Source: Pedobacter arcticus A12 (GTDB taxonomy: Bacteria > Bacteroidota > Bacteroidia > Sphingobacteriales > Sphingobacteriaceae). Taken from it: 64,000 bases of DNA. Made by a program: the position numbers and the translations under genes. The notes under the pieces are model-generated. The model searched no databases and was not told where the DNA came from. It saw only the letters and a program-made list of their open reading frames with translations. This document shows, piece after piece, positions 50,968 through 60,131 of this stretch (position 1 is its first letter; each line of letters opens with the position of its first letter). The DNA lies in the NCBI RefSeq assembly GCF_000302595.1, contig NZ_JH947125.1, forward strand, positions 988,775 through 1,052,774, written 5' to 3'.

Positions 50968-51621
50968 TTGGAAATACTATCACATATTATCGATTTCGTT
51001 ATTCATATTGACGTTCACTTAAGTGAAATTATAAGAGATTATAGGGTTTGGACTTACCTTATTCTGTTTCTGATTATTTTTGCAGAAACAGGTTTAGTAG
51101 TTGTGCCGTTTTTGCCTGGCGATTCCTTATTGATTGCGGCAGGCGCTTTGGTTTCTGTTGGAGATACGGGCATTAATATTTACCTGTTGGCAGTACTGTT
51201 AATTATAGCGGCCATTGTGGGCAATACAGTAAATTACGAAATTGGACGATATTTTGGAGCAAGGGTTTTTAAGCCCGGGAACAAAGTTCTGAAATTAGAG
51301 TATTATGACCAGACCAAAGATTTCTTTTTGAAACATGGTGCTAAAGCCATTATTATTGGTCGCTTTTTACCGATTTTAAGAACCGTAGTTCCGTTTGTTG
51401 CCGGTATTGGTAAATTGGCTCGTGGTCGTTTTAACTACCTTAACGTAGTAGGCGGTATCATCTGGATTGTATTGTTCCTTTTTGCTGGATACTTTTTAGG
51501 TAGGTTTGACTTCTTTAAGAATAACTTCTCGTTAATTGTTCTGATTGTGATTATCGTTACTATTTTGCCTGCGGTTTACGCGGCAGTAGCAAGCAGATTT
51601 CCGAAGAAAAAAGCAGTTTAA
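50968..51621 (+). CDS. DedA-family membrane protein
   Basis: 217 residues with 4-6 membrane helices. The DedA signatures are present: FAETGLVVVPFLPGDSLLIA (Glu and the Pro-Gly-Asp motif), GNTVNYEIGRYFG and AKAIIIGRFLPILRTVVPFV (the conserved Arg motif) ending GKLARGRF. DedA/UPF0043 proteins are flippase-like transporters needed for envelope lipid balance. The start is a TTG; no in-frame ATG precedes the first helix. Confidence 0.9.
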   Translation: MEILSHIIDFVIHIDVHLSEIIRDYRVWTYLILFLIIFAETGLVVVPFLPGDSLLIAAGALVSVGDTGINIYLLAVLLIIAAIVGNTVNYEIGRYFGARVFKPGNKVLKLEYYDQTKDFFLKHGAKAIIIGRFLPILRTVVPFVAGIGKLARGRFNYLNVVGGIIWIVLFLFAGYFLGRFDFFKNNFSLIVLIVIIVTILPAVYAAVASRFPKKKAV

Positions 51622-51644
51622 CAAAGGCTTTTTTTGATATCTAG

Positions 51645-51675
51645 CTAGCCCAATTTTATTGGGCTAGTTTTTTTT
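51645..51675. terminator. intrinsic terminator
   Basis: CTAGCCCAAT (51645-51654) pairs with ATTGGGCTAG (51658-51667), followed by T8. It ends the DedA gene and may also serve the convergent phosphoribosyltransferase gene. Confidence 0.85.
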
Positions 51676-51708
51676 GAAGTCATTTATTTTAGGAGGAGGA
51701 ATGCTGCC

Positions 51709-52218
51709 TTAGCTCAAATAAACACCATCTTCTTTAGTGCCTTCATCAAGCACAACAGATACATGCTCTTTTAAAACGGTAGAGAGTTCTAAACCTACAA
51801 AATCCGTTGCTACCGGAAAATTTTTATGGCTTCTGTCAATTAGTACTACCGAACGTAATTTTTTAAGTGGGATGTTTAAAAACACGCCTAATCCGTAAGC
51901 CAATGTTCTGCCGCTACTCAAAACATCATCAACTAAAATAATCACTTTATTTTCACATTCTTTGATCGGAACATCAATTGATGATTCTAGCTTGGAACTG
52001 TCCTTGTTGAGTTTCAATTTAACAATGGTGATTTTTAGCTTAGATATTTTAGACAGCACTTCCTCAAGTCTAATTGCCAAACGATATCCTCGGGCAACCA
52101 CACCAGCCAAAACAATTTCCTCTTCATCAAAATTATCTTCTAAAATTTGATAAGCAATTCTGTTTATTTTCTGTTGTATTTGATGTTTGTCTAAAATCAA
52201 AAGTCTTTTCGAGCTCAT
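51709..52218 (-). CDS. PyrR-type phosphoribosyltransferase-domain protein
   Basis: 169 residues with the PRTase fold. The PRPP-binding loop is clear (VIILVDDVLSSGRTLAYGL). Preceding IVLAGVVARGYRLAIRLEE, and the hinge with LIDRSHKNFPVATDFVGLEL (at limit), match PyrR and uracil-type phosphoribosyltransferases. It could be a pyr-operon regulator or a uracil/hypoxanthine salvage enzyme; without the pyr genes nearby I leave the role open. Confidence 0.8.
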   Translation of the reverse strand: MSSKRLLILDKHQIQQKINRIAYQILEDNFDEEEIVLAGVVARGYRLAIRLEEVLSKISKLKITIVKLKLNKDSSKLESSIDVPIKECENKVIILVDDVLSSGRTLAYGLGVFLNIPLKKLRSVVLIDRSHKNFPVATDFVGLELSTVLKEHVSVVLDEGTKEDGVYLS

Positions 52219-52385
52219 ACTACTTGTTTATGTTGCTAAAATAAATAATTAAAATGGGATTGAGAGTCGAGGTAGCGTTTTGATAAATGAAAACTGAAAG
52301 GTTATCCAAATTGAAATGAAATGTTGGAAAGCTAGATTTAGGAAGATCAATTTGAATTTGAGAATGTGCTATACGTAAATCTTTA

Positions 52386-52543
52386 ACCACAGAGTTCACA
52401 GAGGACACGGAGCTTTTGTGAAGGAAGAAAAAAGTAGAGACTGATTATCCCTCCAACTCTGTGATCTCCGCGTCCTCCGTGGTAAAAAAAAACACACACC
52501 TTGCTCTGTAATCTTAGTGAAAAAACTCTGTGAACTCCGTGGT
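52386..52543. repeat. 9-bp unit repeats in both orientations
   Basis: 52386-52412 holds three 9-mers (ACCACAGAG, TTCACAGAG, GACACGGAG). 52457-52483 holds the reverse complement of a similar triplet (CTCTGTGAT, CTCCGCGTC, CTCCGTGGT), and 52526-52543 a doublet of the same kind. The opposite orientations can form large hairpins. Repeats of this text are common in Bacteroidota intergenic DNA. This and the asnS terminator fill the 389-bp gap. Confidence 0.65.
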
Positions 52544-52552
52544 CAAAAGCAA

Positions 52553-52585
52553 AAAAGCCTCGATTATTTTTTAATCGAGGCTTTT
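52553..52585 (-). terminator. terminator of asnS
   Basis: AAAAGCCTCGATTA (52553-52566) is exactly complementary to TAATCGAGGCTTTT (52572-52585), a 14-bp stem with T-rich loop, 22 bp after the stop. Confidence 0.85.
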
Positions 52586-52607
52586 GATGTCACAATCTCT
52601 CCAGAAT

Positions 52608-54056
52608 TTAAAACTCAGCGTTTTTAGGGAATCTTGGGAAAGGAATCACGTCTCTAATATTTGTCATGCCGGTAACAAAAAGCACCAATCTTTCAAAGCC
52701 TAAACCAAAACCAGCATGTGGAGCAGTTCCGAATCTACGGGTATCCAAATACCAGTAAAGTTCGTCTTGCGGAATATTCATTTCTTCCATGCGGGTAGTC
52801 AATTTATCCAAACGCTCTTCACGTTGCGAACCACCAACCATTTCACCAATACCTGGGAATAAAATATCCATTGCCCTAACAGTTTTTCTGCCTTGCTCAT
52901 CAGGCTCGTTCATACGCATATAAAACGATTTGATATCCGCAGGGTAATCAGTTAAAATTACTGGCTTTTTGAAATGCTTTTCTACCAAATAGCGCTCATG
53001 TTCCGATTGTAAGTCAGCTCCCCATTCGTCAATCAAATATTTGAATTGCTTTTTCTGATTTGGCTTAGATCTTTTTAAAATCTCAATCGCTTCGGTGTAA
53101 GTTAAACGCTCGAAACTGTTTTCTAAACAGAAGTTTAACTTAGTCATTAAATCAAACTCACTTCTTTCGGCTTGAGGCTTGTTTTTTTCTTCTTCTGATA
53201 AACGGGTTGATAAGAAAGTTAATTCATCTTTACAATGATCAATTGCATACTTAATTACATATTTCAATAAATCTTCTGCCAAATTCATGTTGTCTTCCAA
53301 ATCGGCGAAAGCAACTTCTGGCTCAATCATCCAAAATTCTGCAAGGTGACGCGTAGTATTTGAATTTTCTGCTCTAAAAGTAGGACCGAAGGTATAAATT
53401 TCACCTAAAGCCATTGCTCCCAATTCGCCTTCTAGCTGACCAGAAACGGTTAAGTTTGCAGATCTTCCGAAGAAATCTTCTTTAAAATCTACTGTTCCGT
53501 CTTCGTTTTTTGGTGTGTTTTCAAATGGGAGCGTAGTCACTCTAAACATCTCTCCAGCACCTTCCGCATCAGAAGCGGTGATGATTGGGGTGTGTAAATA
53601 AACAAAGCCTTTATCGTTAAAAAACTGATGAACCGCAAAAGACAAAGCATTACGCACTTTGAAAATAGCATTAAAAGTATTGGTACGGAAACGTAAATGA
53701 GCAATTTCTCTTAAAAACTCTAAGCTGTGTTTTTTAGGTTGTAACGGGAATTTCTCTGCATCACTTTCTCCCAAAATCTCTACAGAGCTAGCTTTAATCT
53801 CACAACTCTGACCTTTTCCTAAAGATTCTACCAATTTTCCAGTTACACTAATCGCCGCTCCGGTATTTATTTTCTTTAAAATTTCATCGGGAGTATTTGC
53901 AAAATCAACAACTATTTGTAGGTTACCCATGCAAGATCCATCGTTAAGCGCAATAAACTGGTTGTTTCTAAAGGTTTTTACCCAACCCATTACGGTGGTT
54001 TCTCTATCAAAATCAGTTGAAGAAAGTATGTTTTTTATTTTTTCTCTTTTAATCAT
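52608..54056 (-). CDS. asnS: asparaginyl-tRNA synthetase
   Basis: Class II synthetase: OB-fold anticodon domain at the N-terminus ([20 protein letters not shown] at limit), motif 2 region [20 protein letters not shown] (at limit), and motif 3 [14 protein letters not shown]. The 482-residue length and the [20 protein letters not shown] block (which replaces the Asp-type motif) identify AsnRS rather than AspRS. It is transcribed alone and followed by a good terminator. Confidence 0.96.
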   Translation of the reverse strand: MIKREKIKNILSSTDFDRETTVMGWVKTFRNNQFIALNDGSCMGNLQIVVDFANTPDEILKKINTGAAISVTGKLVESLGKGQSCEIKASSVEILGESDAEKFPLQPKKHSLEFLREIAHLRFRTNTFNAIFKVRNALSFAVHQFFNDKGFVYLHTPIITASDAEGAGEMFRVTTLPFENTPKNEDGTVDFKEDFFGRSANLTVSGQLEGELGAMALGEIYTFGPTFRAENSNTTRHLAEFWMIEPEVAFADLEDNMNLAEDLLKYVIKYAIDHCKDELTFLSTRLSEEEKNKPQAERSEFDLMTKLNFCLENSFERLTYTEAIEILKRSKPNQKKQFKYLIDEWGADLQSEHERYLVEKHFKKPVILTDYPADIKSFYMRMNEPDEQGRKTVRAMDILFPGIGEMVGGSQREERLDKLTTRMEEMNIPQDELYWYLDTRRFGTAPHAGFGLGFERLVLFVTGMTNIRDVIPFPRFPKNAEF

Positions 54057-54099
54057 ATCAGCAAGCTATTTCTTGTGGGTGCTAAAATACGATAATTTA

Positions 54100-54320
54100 G
54101 AATAAAGAGCGCTTTTTCATTAGAGCAAAGAGCGCTACGCTTTAAGAATAAAGAGCCAAGATGAATTGCGTAATTTTAGAATAAAGACCGCTACGCTATA
54201 AGAAGTAAGTAGCAAGAATTAAGACACAAGACGACTTGCATGGTTTGAGAACAAGATTAAGAATCAAGAGATCACTTGCATTCTTGGAGAAACAACAACC
54301 AAGTTGCAAGAATTAAGACA
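54100..54320. repeat. degenerate intergenic repeats
   Basis: CGCTACGCT(T/A)TAAGAA occurs near 54130 and again near 54188, and related AGAATAAAGAGC/AAGAATTAAGACAC texts recur several times to about 54320. This is decayed tandem-like sequence between nuoD and asnS; the 388-bp gap holds nothing else. Confidence 0.5.
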
Positions 54321-54444
54321 TGATGACCAACCAATTAAAATATTGATCATGATGCTGTTGGCAGGGAGAAACTACTTACTAAATACAATCTCAAAACCAG
54401 AAGCATTATCTTGTTTCTTACCTCTCACCTCTTGCTTCTCAATC

Positions 54445-55650
54445 TTACCTATCCACTTCCCCCAAAACAATATCCAATGACCCAATAATCGCAACTAAAT
54501 CAGCGATCATTACGTTTTTAGAGATTTCTGGTAAGACGGATAGATTACAAAAACTTGGTCCGCGGGATTTAATACGGAAAGGTTTGTCAGAACGTCCATC
54601 AGCGATAAAGTAAAAACCAACTTCACCTTTTGGGTTTTCTGCTCTGCTATAAAAATCCTGCGCTTTCGGAACAATCTTTTTAGGGCAAAGTGCTCTTGGA
54701 TCAAACTCTTTGGTGCGTTTATGTTCTTTGGTGAGTTTTTCTACACATTGCTCAATAATCTTTAAAGATTCTTCAATCTCTACTATACGTACTTTGTACC
54801 GATTCCAACAATCGCCAATACTACCAACTTCAGCTTTTGCGTAGGCAACTTCGAAATCTAACTCGGGGTAAACCGAATATTCATCAACCCGACGTAAATC
54901 ATATTTTAAACCAGAACCACGCAACATCGGGCCGGAGCAACCATAATTAATGGCAACATCCAAAGGCAAAATACCCACGTTAACGGTACGGGAAATAAAT
55001 ATCTGATTATCTGTCAAAAGCTCATTCAGTTCCTGCATTTTTGGTTTAAAATAATCTATAAACTCTTTGCATCTATCTTCAAAACCTACCGGAACATCGT
55101 AAAATAAGCCACCAACCCAAATGTAATTGTAAAGCATCCTCGCTCCAGAAGCCCACTCCAACATATTCATGATATGCTCACGATCTCTAAAACACCATAA
55201 AAAAGGAGTGAATGCGCCAATATCAATTCCGTAAGTACCAATAGCAATCAGGTGAGATGCGATACGGTTCAGCTCACAAACCAAAACCCGGATATATTCT
55301 ACCCGTTTGGGGATATCGTTTTCAATTCCAAGCATCTTTTCAACGCCCATTACAAAAGCATGGTTGTTGTTCATGGATGCCAGGTAATCCATCCGGTCAG
55401 TGTAAGGGATAATCTGAGCGTAATTTAAAGCTTCGCCATGTTTCTCGAAACAGCGGTGCAAATAGCCGATATGCGGAATTACTTCTTTAACAATTTCGCC
55501 ATCAGTAATCAGCTCCAAACGTAAAACACCGTGTGTGCTAGGGTGTTGCGGGCCGAGGTTTAAAACCATTTCTTCCGCAGCGACGGCTTTGATTTTATTT
55601 TGGTAGGCAATTAAGCCATCCTGATATTTATGTGATAAGGTGTTTTGCAA
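54445..55650 (-). CDS. nuoD: NADH-quinone oxidoreductase subunit D
   Basis: 401 residues of the 49-kDa subunit: [18 protein letters not shown] at the start, [47 protein letters not shown], and the quinone-site [15 protein letters not shown]. It ends [11 protein letters not shown], as expected. It forms the quinone-binding module with NuoB and NuoC. It lies 3 bp after nuoC, but no nuoE or nuoB follows or precedes. Confidence 0.96.
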   Translation of the reverse strand: MQNTLSHKYQDGLIAYQNKIKAVAAEEMVLNLGPQHPSTHGVLRLELITDGEIVKEVIPHIGYLHRCFEKHGEALNYAQIIPYTDRMDYLASMNNNHAFVMGVEKMLGIENDIPKRVEYIRVLVCELNRIASHLIAIGTYGIDIGAFTPFLWCFRDREHIMNMLEWASGARMLYNYIWVGGLFYDVPVGFEDRCKEFIDYFKPKMQELNELLTDNQIFISRTVNVGILPLDVAINYGCSGPMLRGSGLKYDLRRVDEYSVYPELDFEVAYAKAEVGSIGDCWNRYKVRIVEIEESLKIIEQCVEKLTKEHKRTKEFDPRALCPKKIVPKAQDFYSRAENPKGEVGFYFIADGRSDKPFRIKSRGPSFCNLSVLPEISKNVMIADLVAIIGSLDIVLGEVDR

Positions 55651-55653
55651 AGC

Positions 55654-56154
55654 CTATAAATCAATTTTAATATTGTGGTATTGTTCTGCGGTTTTGTAGT
55701 CTTTTCTTAATGGAAAGCCGTCCCAGTCGTCGGGTAAAAGGATTCTCCGTAAATCGGGATGATTTTCAAAGTAAATGCCTAGCATATCAAAAGCTTCACG
55801 CTCATGCCATTCGGCTGCTTTATAAACGGCGCTTATACTTTTAAAAGAAGGTAGGTTTTCTTCATCGCGATTGTTTTCTGTAGCAATTTTTAAAACCAAC
55901 GTGTGATTTTTAATGATGGAAGCCAAATGGTAAACTATACCAAATTTCTGCTGTTCCACACCATAATCCACACCACTTAAGCATGACAGAAAATCAAACC
56001 AAGTTTGTGGATGATCTCTTAAAAACAAACAAACGTCCGCAATTAAATCTGCTTTGATGATTAAGGCAGGTTGTTTTTGATTGGGCTCTTCGGCGATAAT
56101 GACTTCTTCGCCAAACTTTTCAATCAATAATTGTTTTACAGTATCAAAAATCAT
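55654..56154 (-). CDS. nuoC: NADH-quinone oxidoreductase subunit C
   Basis: 166 residues of the 30-kDa subunit: WFDFLSCLSGVDYG, then YHLASIIKNHTLVLKI, the signature AAEWHEREAFDMLGIYFENH and LRRILLPDDWDGFPLRKDY, all typical of NuoC. It overlaps pdxH by 4 bp and is directly followed by nuoD. Confidence 0.95.
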   Translation of the reverse strand: MIFDTVKQLLIEKFGEEVIIAEEPNQKQPALIIKADLIADVCLFLRDHPQTWFDFLSCLSGVDYGVEQQKFGIVYHLASIIKNHTLVLKIATENNRDEENLPSFKSISAVYKAAEWHEREAFDMLGIYFENHPDLRRILLPDDWDGFPLRKDYKTAEQYHNIKIDL

Positions 56155-56801
56155 GGCGCTAAACGTTCAAATTTCCAGCTTTGTGATTTATCCTGAACGT
56201 ATAAAATGCGATCATGTAAACGGTTTGAGCGGCCTTGCCAAAACTCAATTCTGTTAGGTATTACTCGGTATCCGCCCCAATATTCTGGCTTTTCAATTTC
56301 TTTTTCTTCATATTTTTTTGTCAGGTTTTCTAGCTTTTCTTCCAAAAACTTCCTATCGGCGATGATTTCGCTTTGTGGCGAGCTTAATGCACCCAGCTGA
56401 CTCCCTCTTGGTCGAGATTTGAAATACTCGGTAGACTCATCTTCACTAACCCGCTCTACTACGCCTTCAATCCTTACTTGTCTTTCTAAATCAGCCCAAA
56501 AAAACACCAAGGCTGCGTACGGACTTTCTGCAATTTCTCTGCCTTTTTTACTGTTGTAATTGGTGTAAAAAACAAAGCCTTCTTCTGTAAATTCTTTCAG
56601 CAAAACAATTCGAGCAGAGGGAATTCCGTTAGACGAAGTTGCCAAAGTCATGGCATTTGGTTCTACAACTTTGGCGTTAAGCGCTTCTTGAAACCATTTT
56701 TCGAACTGTTGATAGGGATTTTGATCTACATCTTCTTCGTTTAGCGATGCTGAACGGTAATCCTGACGTAGATTTTGAATGGCTGACTTTTCGATGCTCA
56801 T
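56151..56801 (-). CDS. pdxH: pyridoxamine 5'-phosphate oxidase
   Basis: FMN-binding oxidase of vitamin B6 synthesis and salvage, converting PNP/PMP to PLP. Recognised by the N-terminal region LRQDYRSASLNEEDVDQNPY, SARIVLLKEFTEEGFVFYTNY, the SPYAALVFFWADLERQVRIE (at limit), SRPRGSQLGALSSPQS and RIEFWQGRSNRLHDR. I used the ATG at 56801; the TTG three codons earlier is part of the promoter box. It is the first gene of an unusual pdxH-nuoC-nuoD set. Confidence 0.95.
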   Translation of the reverse strand: MSIEKSAIQNLRQDYRSASLNEEDVDQNPYQQFEKWFQEALNAKVVEPNAMTLATSSNGIPSARIVLLKEFTEEGFVFYTNYNSKKGREIAESPYAALVFFWADLERQVRIEGVVERVSEDESTEYFKSRPRGSQLGALSSPQSEIIADRKFLEEKLENLTKKYEEKEIEKPEYWGGYRVIPNRIEFWQGRSNRLHDRILYVQDKSQSWKFERLAP

Positions 56802-56807
56802 AGTATG

Positions 56808-56815
56808 CAAACTTA
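56808..56815 (-). promoter_or_regulatory. -7 box of pdxH, likely leaderless
   Basis: On the minus strand TAAGTTTG is followed after only 6 nt by the pdxH ATG at 56801, so transcription would begin at or near the start codon. Confidence 0.5.
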
Positions 56816-56906
56816 ATCATTGTAAAAATGGTTTTAAAGTAAAGCTTGAATTAATGACGAGGATTAGATTTTAAACCTTTATATTTGGATAAAAAGCAAA
56901 AAACAA

Positions 56907-57413
56907 ATGCAGGGTTTAGTTATTGCCATCATTATTATTGGTTTTCTTTATAACGTTTATAACAATTTTAAAAAGGAGGCGGAAAAGGCAGCAGTGAGAG
57001 CAAAAGAAGCCGAAGAACTTCAGAAAGCTACTCAGCGAGTTCCGGCTGTGGAAAATAAAAGGGCTACCAGTTATCGCGAAGTGGTGGAGCAACCAGCTTT
57101 TCAAACTACTTACAACAAACCGCTAACACCAGAATATGCGCCAGTTGAATCTTTTGGCGATCATAAGCAGGATTATTTTAAGGAGCGGGCTAGAGCAAAG
57201 CAATATACAGATGCGAAAGTATCAAAAAAGACACCTGTTTTGGATTACTACAATCCCGAAGTTGCATCTGAAGAAGTGTTAGCAAATAGAAGAATACATG
57301 AGCAACATAAGCATGGAATTCAGTCTAAGCAAAAGGAGAAGCATTTAGCTGCTGATTTCAATTTTAGACAAGCCTTAATTTACGATGCCATTTTAAGAAG
57401 ACCCGAATATTAA
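56907..57413 (+). CDS. hypothetical membrane-anchored coiled-coil protein
   Basis: 168 residues: one N-terminal helix (LVIAIIIIGFLYNVYN), then a charged, mostly helical region (KKEAEKAAVRAKEAEELQKA) and a flexible middle, ending with HLAADFNFRQALIYDAILRRPEY. I recognise no family. It is divergent from pdxH and upstream of rplU. Confidence 0.65.
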   Translation: MQGLVIAIIIIGFLYNVYNNFKKEAEKAAVRAKEAEELQKATQRVPAVENKRATSYREVVEQPAFQTTYNKPLTPEYAPVESFGDHKQDYFKERARAKQYTDAKVSKKTPVLDYYNPEVASEEVLANRRIHEQHKHGIQSKQKEKHLAADFNFRQALIYDAILRRPEY

Positions 57414-57449
57414 TAGCCAAGCCCGTTGGTTTTTATTCGGATTCGTTGT

Positions 57450-57479
57450 TTGTTTAAGAAAATATAATTTCTATATTTG
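57450..57479 (+). promoter_or_regulatory. promoter of rplU-rpmA
   Basis: TTG (57450-57452), a 19-nt spacer and TATATTTG (57472-57479). The rplU ATG is 34 nt downstream. Confidence 0.75.
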
Positions 57480-57512
57480 CACCTCATTTTAAATCACATA
57501 AATTAATAAATA

Positions 57513-57824
57513 ATGTACGCAATAGTAAATATAGCAGGGCAGCAATTCAAAGTTGCAAAAGACCAGCATCTTTTTGTACACAGACTACAAGGAGAAGAAG
57601 GCGCTAGTATTGAATTTGACAATGTTTTATTGGTAGCTAATGACGGTAAATTTACAGTAGGTACGCCTGCAGTAAAAGGAGCGAAGGTTTCTGCTAAAAT
57701 CGTGTCTCATTTAAAAGGCGATAAAGTAATTGTTTTCCACAAGAAAAGAAGAAAAGGTTACAAGAAGAAAAACGGTCACCGTCAATCTTTTACCAAAATC
57801 CAGATCGATAGTATCTCAATTTAA
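57513..57824 (+). CDS. rplU: 50S ribosomal protein L21
   Basis: 103 residues: [20 protein letters not shown] at the start, [17 protein letters not shown], and the C-terminal [20 protein letters not shown]. All are typical of L21. rpmA follows 50 bp later, the standard pair. Confidence 0.97.
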   Translation: MYAIVNIAGQQFKVAKDQHLFVHRLQGEEGASIEFDNVLLVANDGKFTVGTPAVKGAKVSAKIVSHLKGDKVIVFHKKRRKGYKKKNGHRQSFTKIQIDSISI

Positions 57825-57874
57825 TTTTAAACATTTGATAGCTTTTTAAAAAAGCTAAATAGATATAAAAAACT

Positions 57875-58321
57875 ATGGCACACAAAAAAGGAGCCGGTAG
57901 CTCGAACAACGGTAGAGAATCACATAGCAAGCGTTTAGGTATCAAGATTTACGGTGGACAAGCTGCAATTGCAGGAAATATCATCGTTCGTCAACGTGGT
58001 ACTAAGCACCATCCAGACAAAAACGTTGGAATGGGTAAAGATCATACTTTACATGCATTGGTTGATGGTAAAGTATTATTCAGAAAGAAAGCAGATAACA
58101 AATCTTACGTATCTATAGTTCCTTTTGATTTTTCTGCACCAGTTGTTTTGGAAGACAAACCAGCAAAAAAAGCAGTAGCTGCTAAACCAGCAGTTAAAAA
58201 AGCACCAGTGAAAAAAGAAACTGCTAAGAAAGAAGTTGTAGCGAAAGCAGACGCAGCAGAAGAGAAAAAAGCACCAGCAAAGAAAGCAGTAGCTAAAAAA
58301 GCTGACGATGCAGCTGAGTAA
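57875..58321 (+). CDS. rpmA: 50S ribosomal protein L27 with a long Lys/Ala-rich tail
   Basis: The first 86 residues or so are a normal L27 ([59 protein letters not shown]). L27 of about 85-90 residues is usual; here the protein continues to 148 with a low-complexity tail of Ala, Lys, Pro and Val ([19 protein letters not shown]) resembling histone-H1-like proteins. The tail is in the same frame with no break, so it is real coding sequence. Its effect on the ribosome or on RNA binding is unknown. A terminator follows. Confidence 0.95.
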   Translation: MAHKKGAGSSNNGRESHSKRLGIKIYGGQAAIAGNIIVRQRGTKHHPDKNVGMGKDHTLHALVDGKVLFRKKADNKSYVSIVPFDFSAPVVLEDKPAKKAVAAKPAVKKAPVKKETAKKEVVAKADAAEEKKAPAKKAVAKKADDAAE

Positions 58322-58343
58322 TTTTTAAGCTCTATAAATATTG

Positions 58344-58376
58344 AAGCCTTGATTGTGAAATCAAGGCTTTTTTATT
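58344..58376 (+). terminator. terminator of rplU-rpmA
   Basis: AAGCCTTGAT (58344-58353) pairs with ATCAAGGCTT (58360-58369), followed by a T-run. Confidence 0.8.
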
Positions 58377-58463
58377 TTTTGGGGATGTGGCAGCGTTGGG
58401 GCCGGGCGTAAGGTGATGAAAGTTATACAGTAGTAGCGCTTAAAGGATGTGTAATTTTTATCT

Positions 58464-58835
58464 TTATGTTTTGATTTTTATTCTTCCTTTTCTATACAAG
58501 TCCAAGGCTTTCTGTAAAATGTGCTCAATTGCTTTTATAGGTAAATCTTTATTTGGATCAACCCTAAAAATCTTCATCCGGGTACGGTTGCCTTCTTCCA
58601 ATTGAGGGTGGTCAAGATGTTTTCCTTCTACCATAAGAATATAAGGTTCTTTCGTTTTTTTATCGGTCCACAAATAGCAAAACATCTTTTTTTGATAGCA
58701 AAAACAAGGCGCTCCCCATTTCTGCGTTTCCGTAATGTCTTTGTCTTGGTTAAGAATAATGCTTCGCAACGCTAATAAGCAATCCTTATTTGGCTCATCT
58801 TTGTTCAGATAATAGTTATAAAGCTGTTCCAACAC
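58464..58835 (-). CDS. DUF1801 (YdhG-like) domain protein
   Basis: 123 residues with the DUF1801 features: TETQKWGAPCFCYQKKMFCY, then KKTKEPYILMVEGKHLDHPQ (both at limit), and the C-terminal helix with LQKALDLYRKG. The family is small, soluble and of unknown function. It lies 7 bp downstream of the GyrI-like gene, so they are probably co-transcribed. Confidence 0.75.
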   Translation of the reverse strand: MLEQLYNYYLNKDEPNKDCLLALRSIILNQDKDITETQKWGAPCFCYQKKMFCYLWTDKKTKEPYILMVEGKHLDHPQLEEGNRTRMKIFRVDPNKDLPIKAIEHILQKALDLYRKGRIKIKT

Positions 58836-58842
58836 CCGTTTC

Positions 58843-59301
58843 CTATTTTACGGCAATTAAAAAATCAATCTCTGCATTTACCAGGTGCTGAGCTTTTTCT
58901 CCAAAAACTTCAAAGTCCGCCGTGAATAACCGGTCTAAATTCATTTCCCAAATTTCCGCCCATTTATTTGCAATCAATCCTTGCATCAAGTTTCCTTTGG
59001 CGGATAGTTTGACATAGTTTCCGCCGTCAAACGATTTACCAATCATTCCCTGGGGGATATCATTAAGGTTTTCTACTTTACAACCCAATATTGTAGTGTA
59101 AGGCTTGGTGTGGTCACTTTCATAGTCTGTGTATATCGAATATACCGTAGCGTCAATTTTGTTTGGAATTGCATTCAAAACTTTTTCATTCATAAACTTT
59201 CCCCATAGCTCTGCTATTTCTTTGGTAGCCTGTCCGTTTTCGTTGGTGGTTCTTATTGAAATGCCGATTACTTTAAAAGGTTCAATTTTTACTTTGTCCA
59301 T
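58843..59301 (-). CDS. GyrI-like / effector-binding domain protein
   Basis: 152 residues matching the GyrI-like small-molecule-binding fold: FKVIGISIRTTNENGQATKE at the start, VYSIYTDYESDHTKPYTTIL and AKGNLMQGLIANKWAEIWEM in the middle. This domain forms the ligand-binding part of AraC- and MerR-type activators; here it stands alone without HTH. It may bind a small molecule or a partner such as gyrase. Its partner is likely the DUF1801 gene just downstream. Confidence 0.8.
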   Translation of the reverse strand: MDKVKIEPFKVIGISIRTTNENGQATKEIAELWGKFMNEKVLNAIPNKIDATVYSIYTDYESDHTKPYTTILGCKVENLNDIPQGMIGKSFDGGNYVKLSAKGNLMQGLIANKWAEIWEMNLDRLFTADFEVFGEKAQHLVNAEIDFLIAVK

Positions 59302-59356
59302 TTTGTTCTGTTTATTTGTTAACCCAAAGCTAAAATCAGCTTAGGACAACAGTATG

Positions 59357-60070
59357 TCAGGGGTTTGGAAAATATTTTTCACGACAAATTTCAAAGTATT
59401 TTTCCAAGGTAATTTTGTGGGGATTGAAACTCTCATTGAGTATGCTCAGCTGTTTGATCCTATCAAGCCTAAATGCCCGATATCCCTTTCGCAGGCGACA
59501 AAACGCAATAAGCAACCAGTTTTCTTGTGTGCTATACAAAGCAAAAGGTTCAACCACTCTGTTGGTGTCTTCTTGCGTTTCGTTGGTGTATTTTATTTCT
59601 GCCAGGCAGAAGTTGGTGAGCGCAAATTGTAAATCAGCTAAATAATTACTTGTTTTTTCATTATTGCTGTTTTGTCTGAACTGAAGCCGTTCGGAAAGTA
59701 AGTTGACCCTGTCTTTTACACTGTATTTTAAAACGGCTTTGATTTTGTCGATAGCCTCTTTGTAATCTTTAATAAATGAAGTGTCTTTATTGTTGAGCAC
59801 TAACTGCTCTGCAGTAATCAAAGCGTTGGCTTGTGCTTCGGTAAACATTACAGGCGGAACTCTGTATCCTTCCATTAAGGTATAGCCCTTTCCCTCTTCG
59901 GTTATAACTGGAACTCCCGCCTGCTCCAAAGTTCTAATGTCTCTGTAAATCGTCCTCACACTAACCGAAAATCTGTCCGCAAGTTCCGTAGCTGTCAAAA
60001 GTCGTTTCGTTTGCAGTTGTGTGAGTATTGCAGTCAGTCTCGAAATCCTTTTTGTGTCATTATCGTTCAT
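59357..60070 (-). CDS. YafY-type HTH-WYL transcriptional regulator
   Basis: 237 residues: an N-terminal winged HTH (RISRLTAILTQLQTKRLLTA up to the limit, then ELADRFSVSVRTIYRDI) followed by the wing VPVITEEGKGYTL, then a WYL domain (VEPFALYSTQENWLLIAFCR, YRAFRLDRIKQLS). WYL domains bind nucleotides or nucleic acids, and YafY-type regulators often respond to DNA damage or stress. The likely targets are neighbours, but no operator is evident here. Confidence 0.88.
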   Translation of the reverse strand: MNDNDTKRISRLTAILTQLQTKRLLTATELADRFSVSVRTIYRDIRTLEQAGVPVITEEGKGYTLMEGYRVPPVMFTEAQANALITAEQLVLNNKDTSFIKDYKEAIDKIKAVLKYSVKDRVNLLSERLQFRQNSNNEKTSNYLADLQFALTNFCLAEIKYTNETQEDTNRVVEPFALYSTQENWLLIAFCRLRKGYRAFRLDRIKQLSILNESFNPHKITLEKYFEICREKYFPNP

Positions 60071-60131
60071 TTTATCATTTCTGCTCAGATGGCTAATGTT
60101 TTATAAGTGGCTGGAACATCTTTTTAACCGC

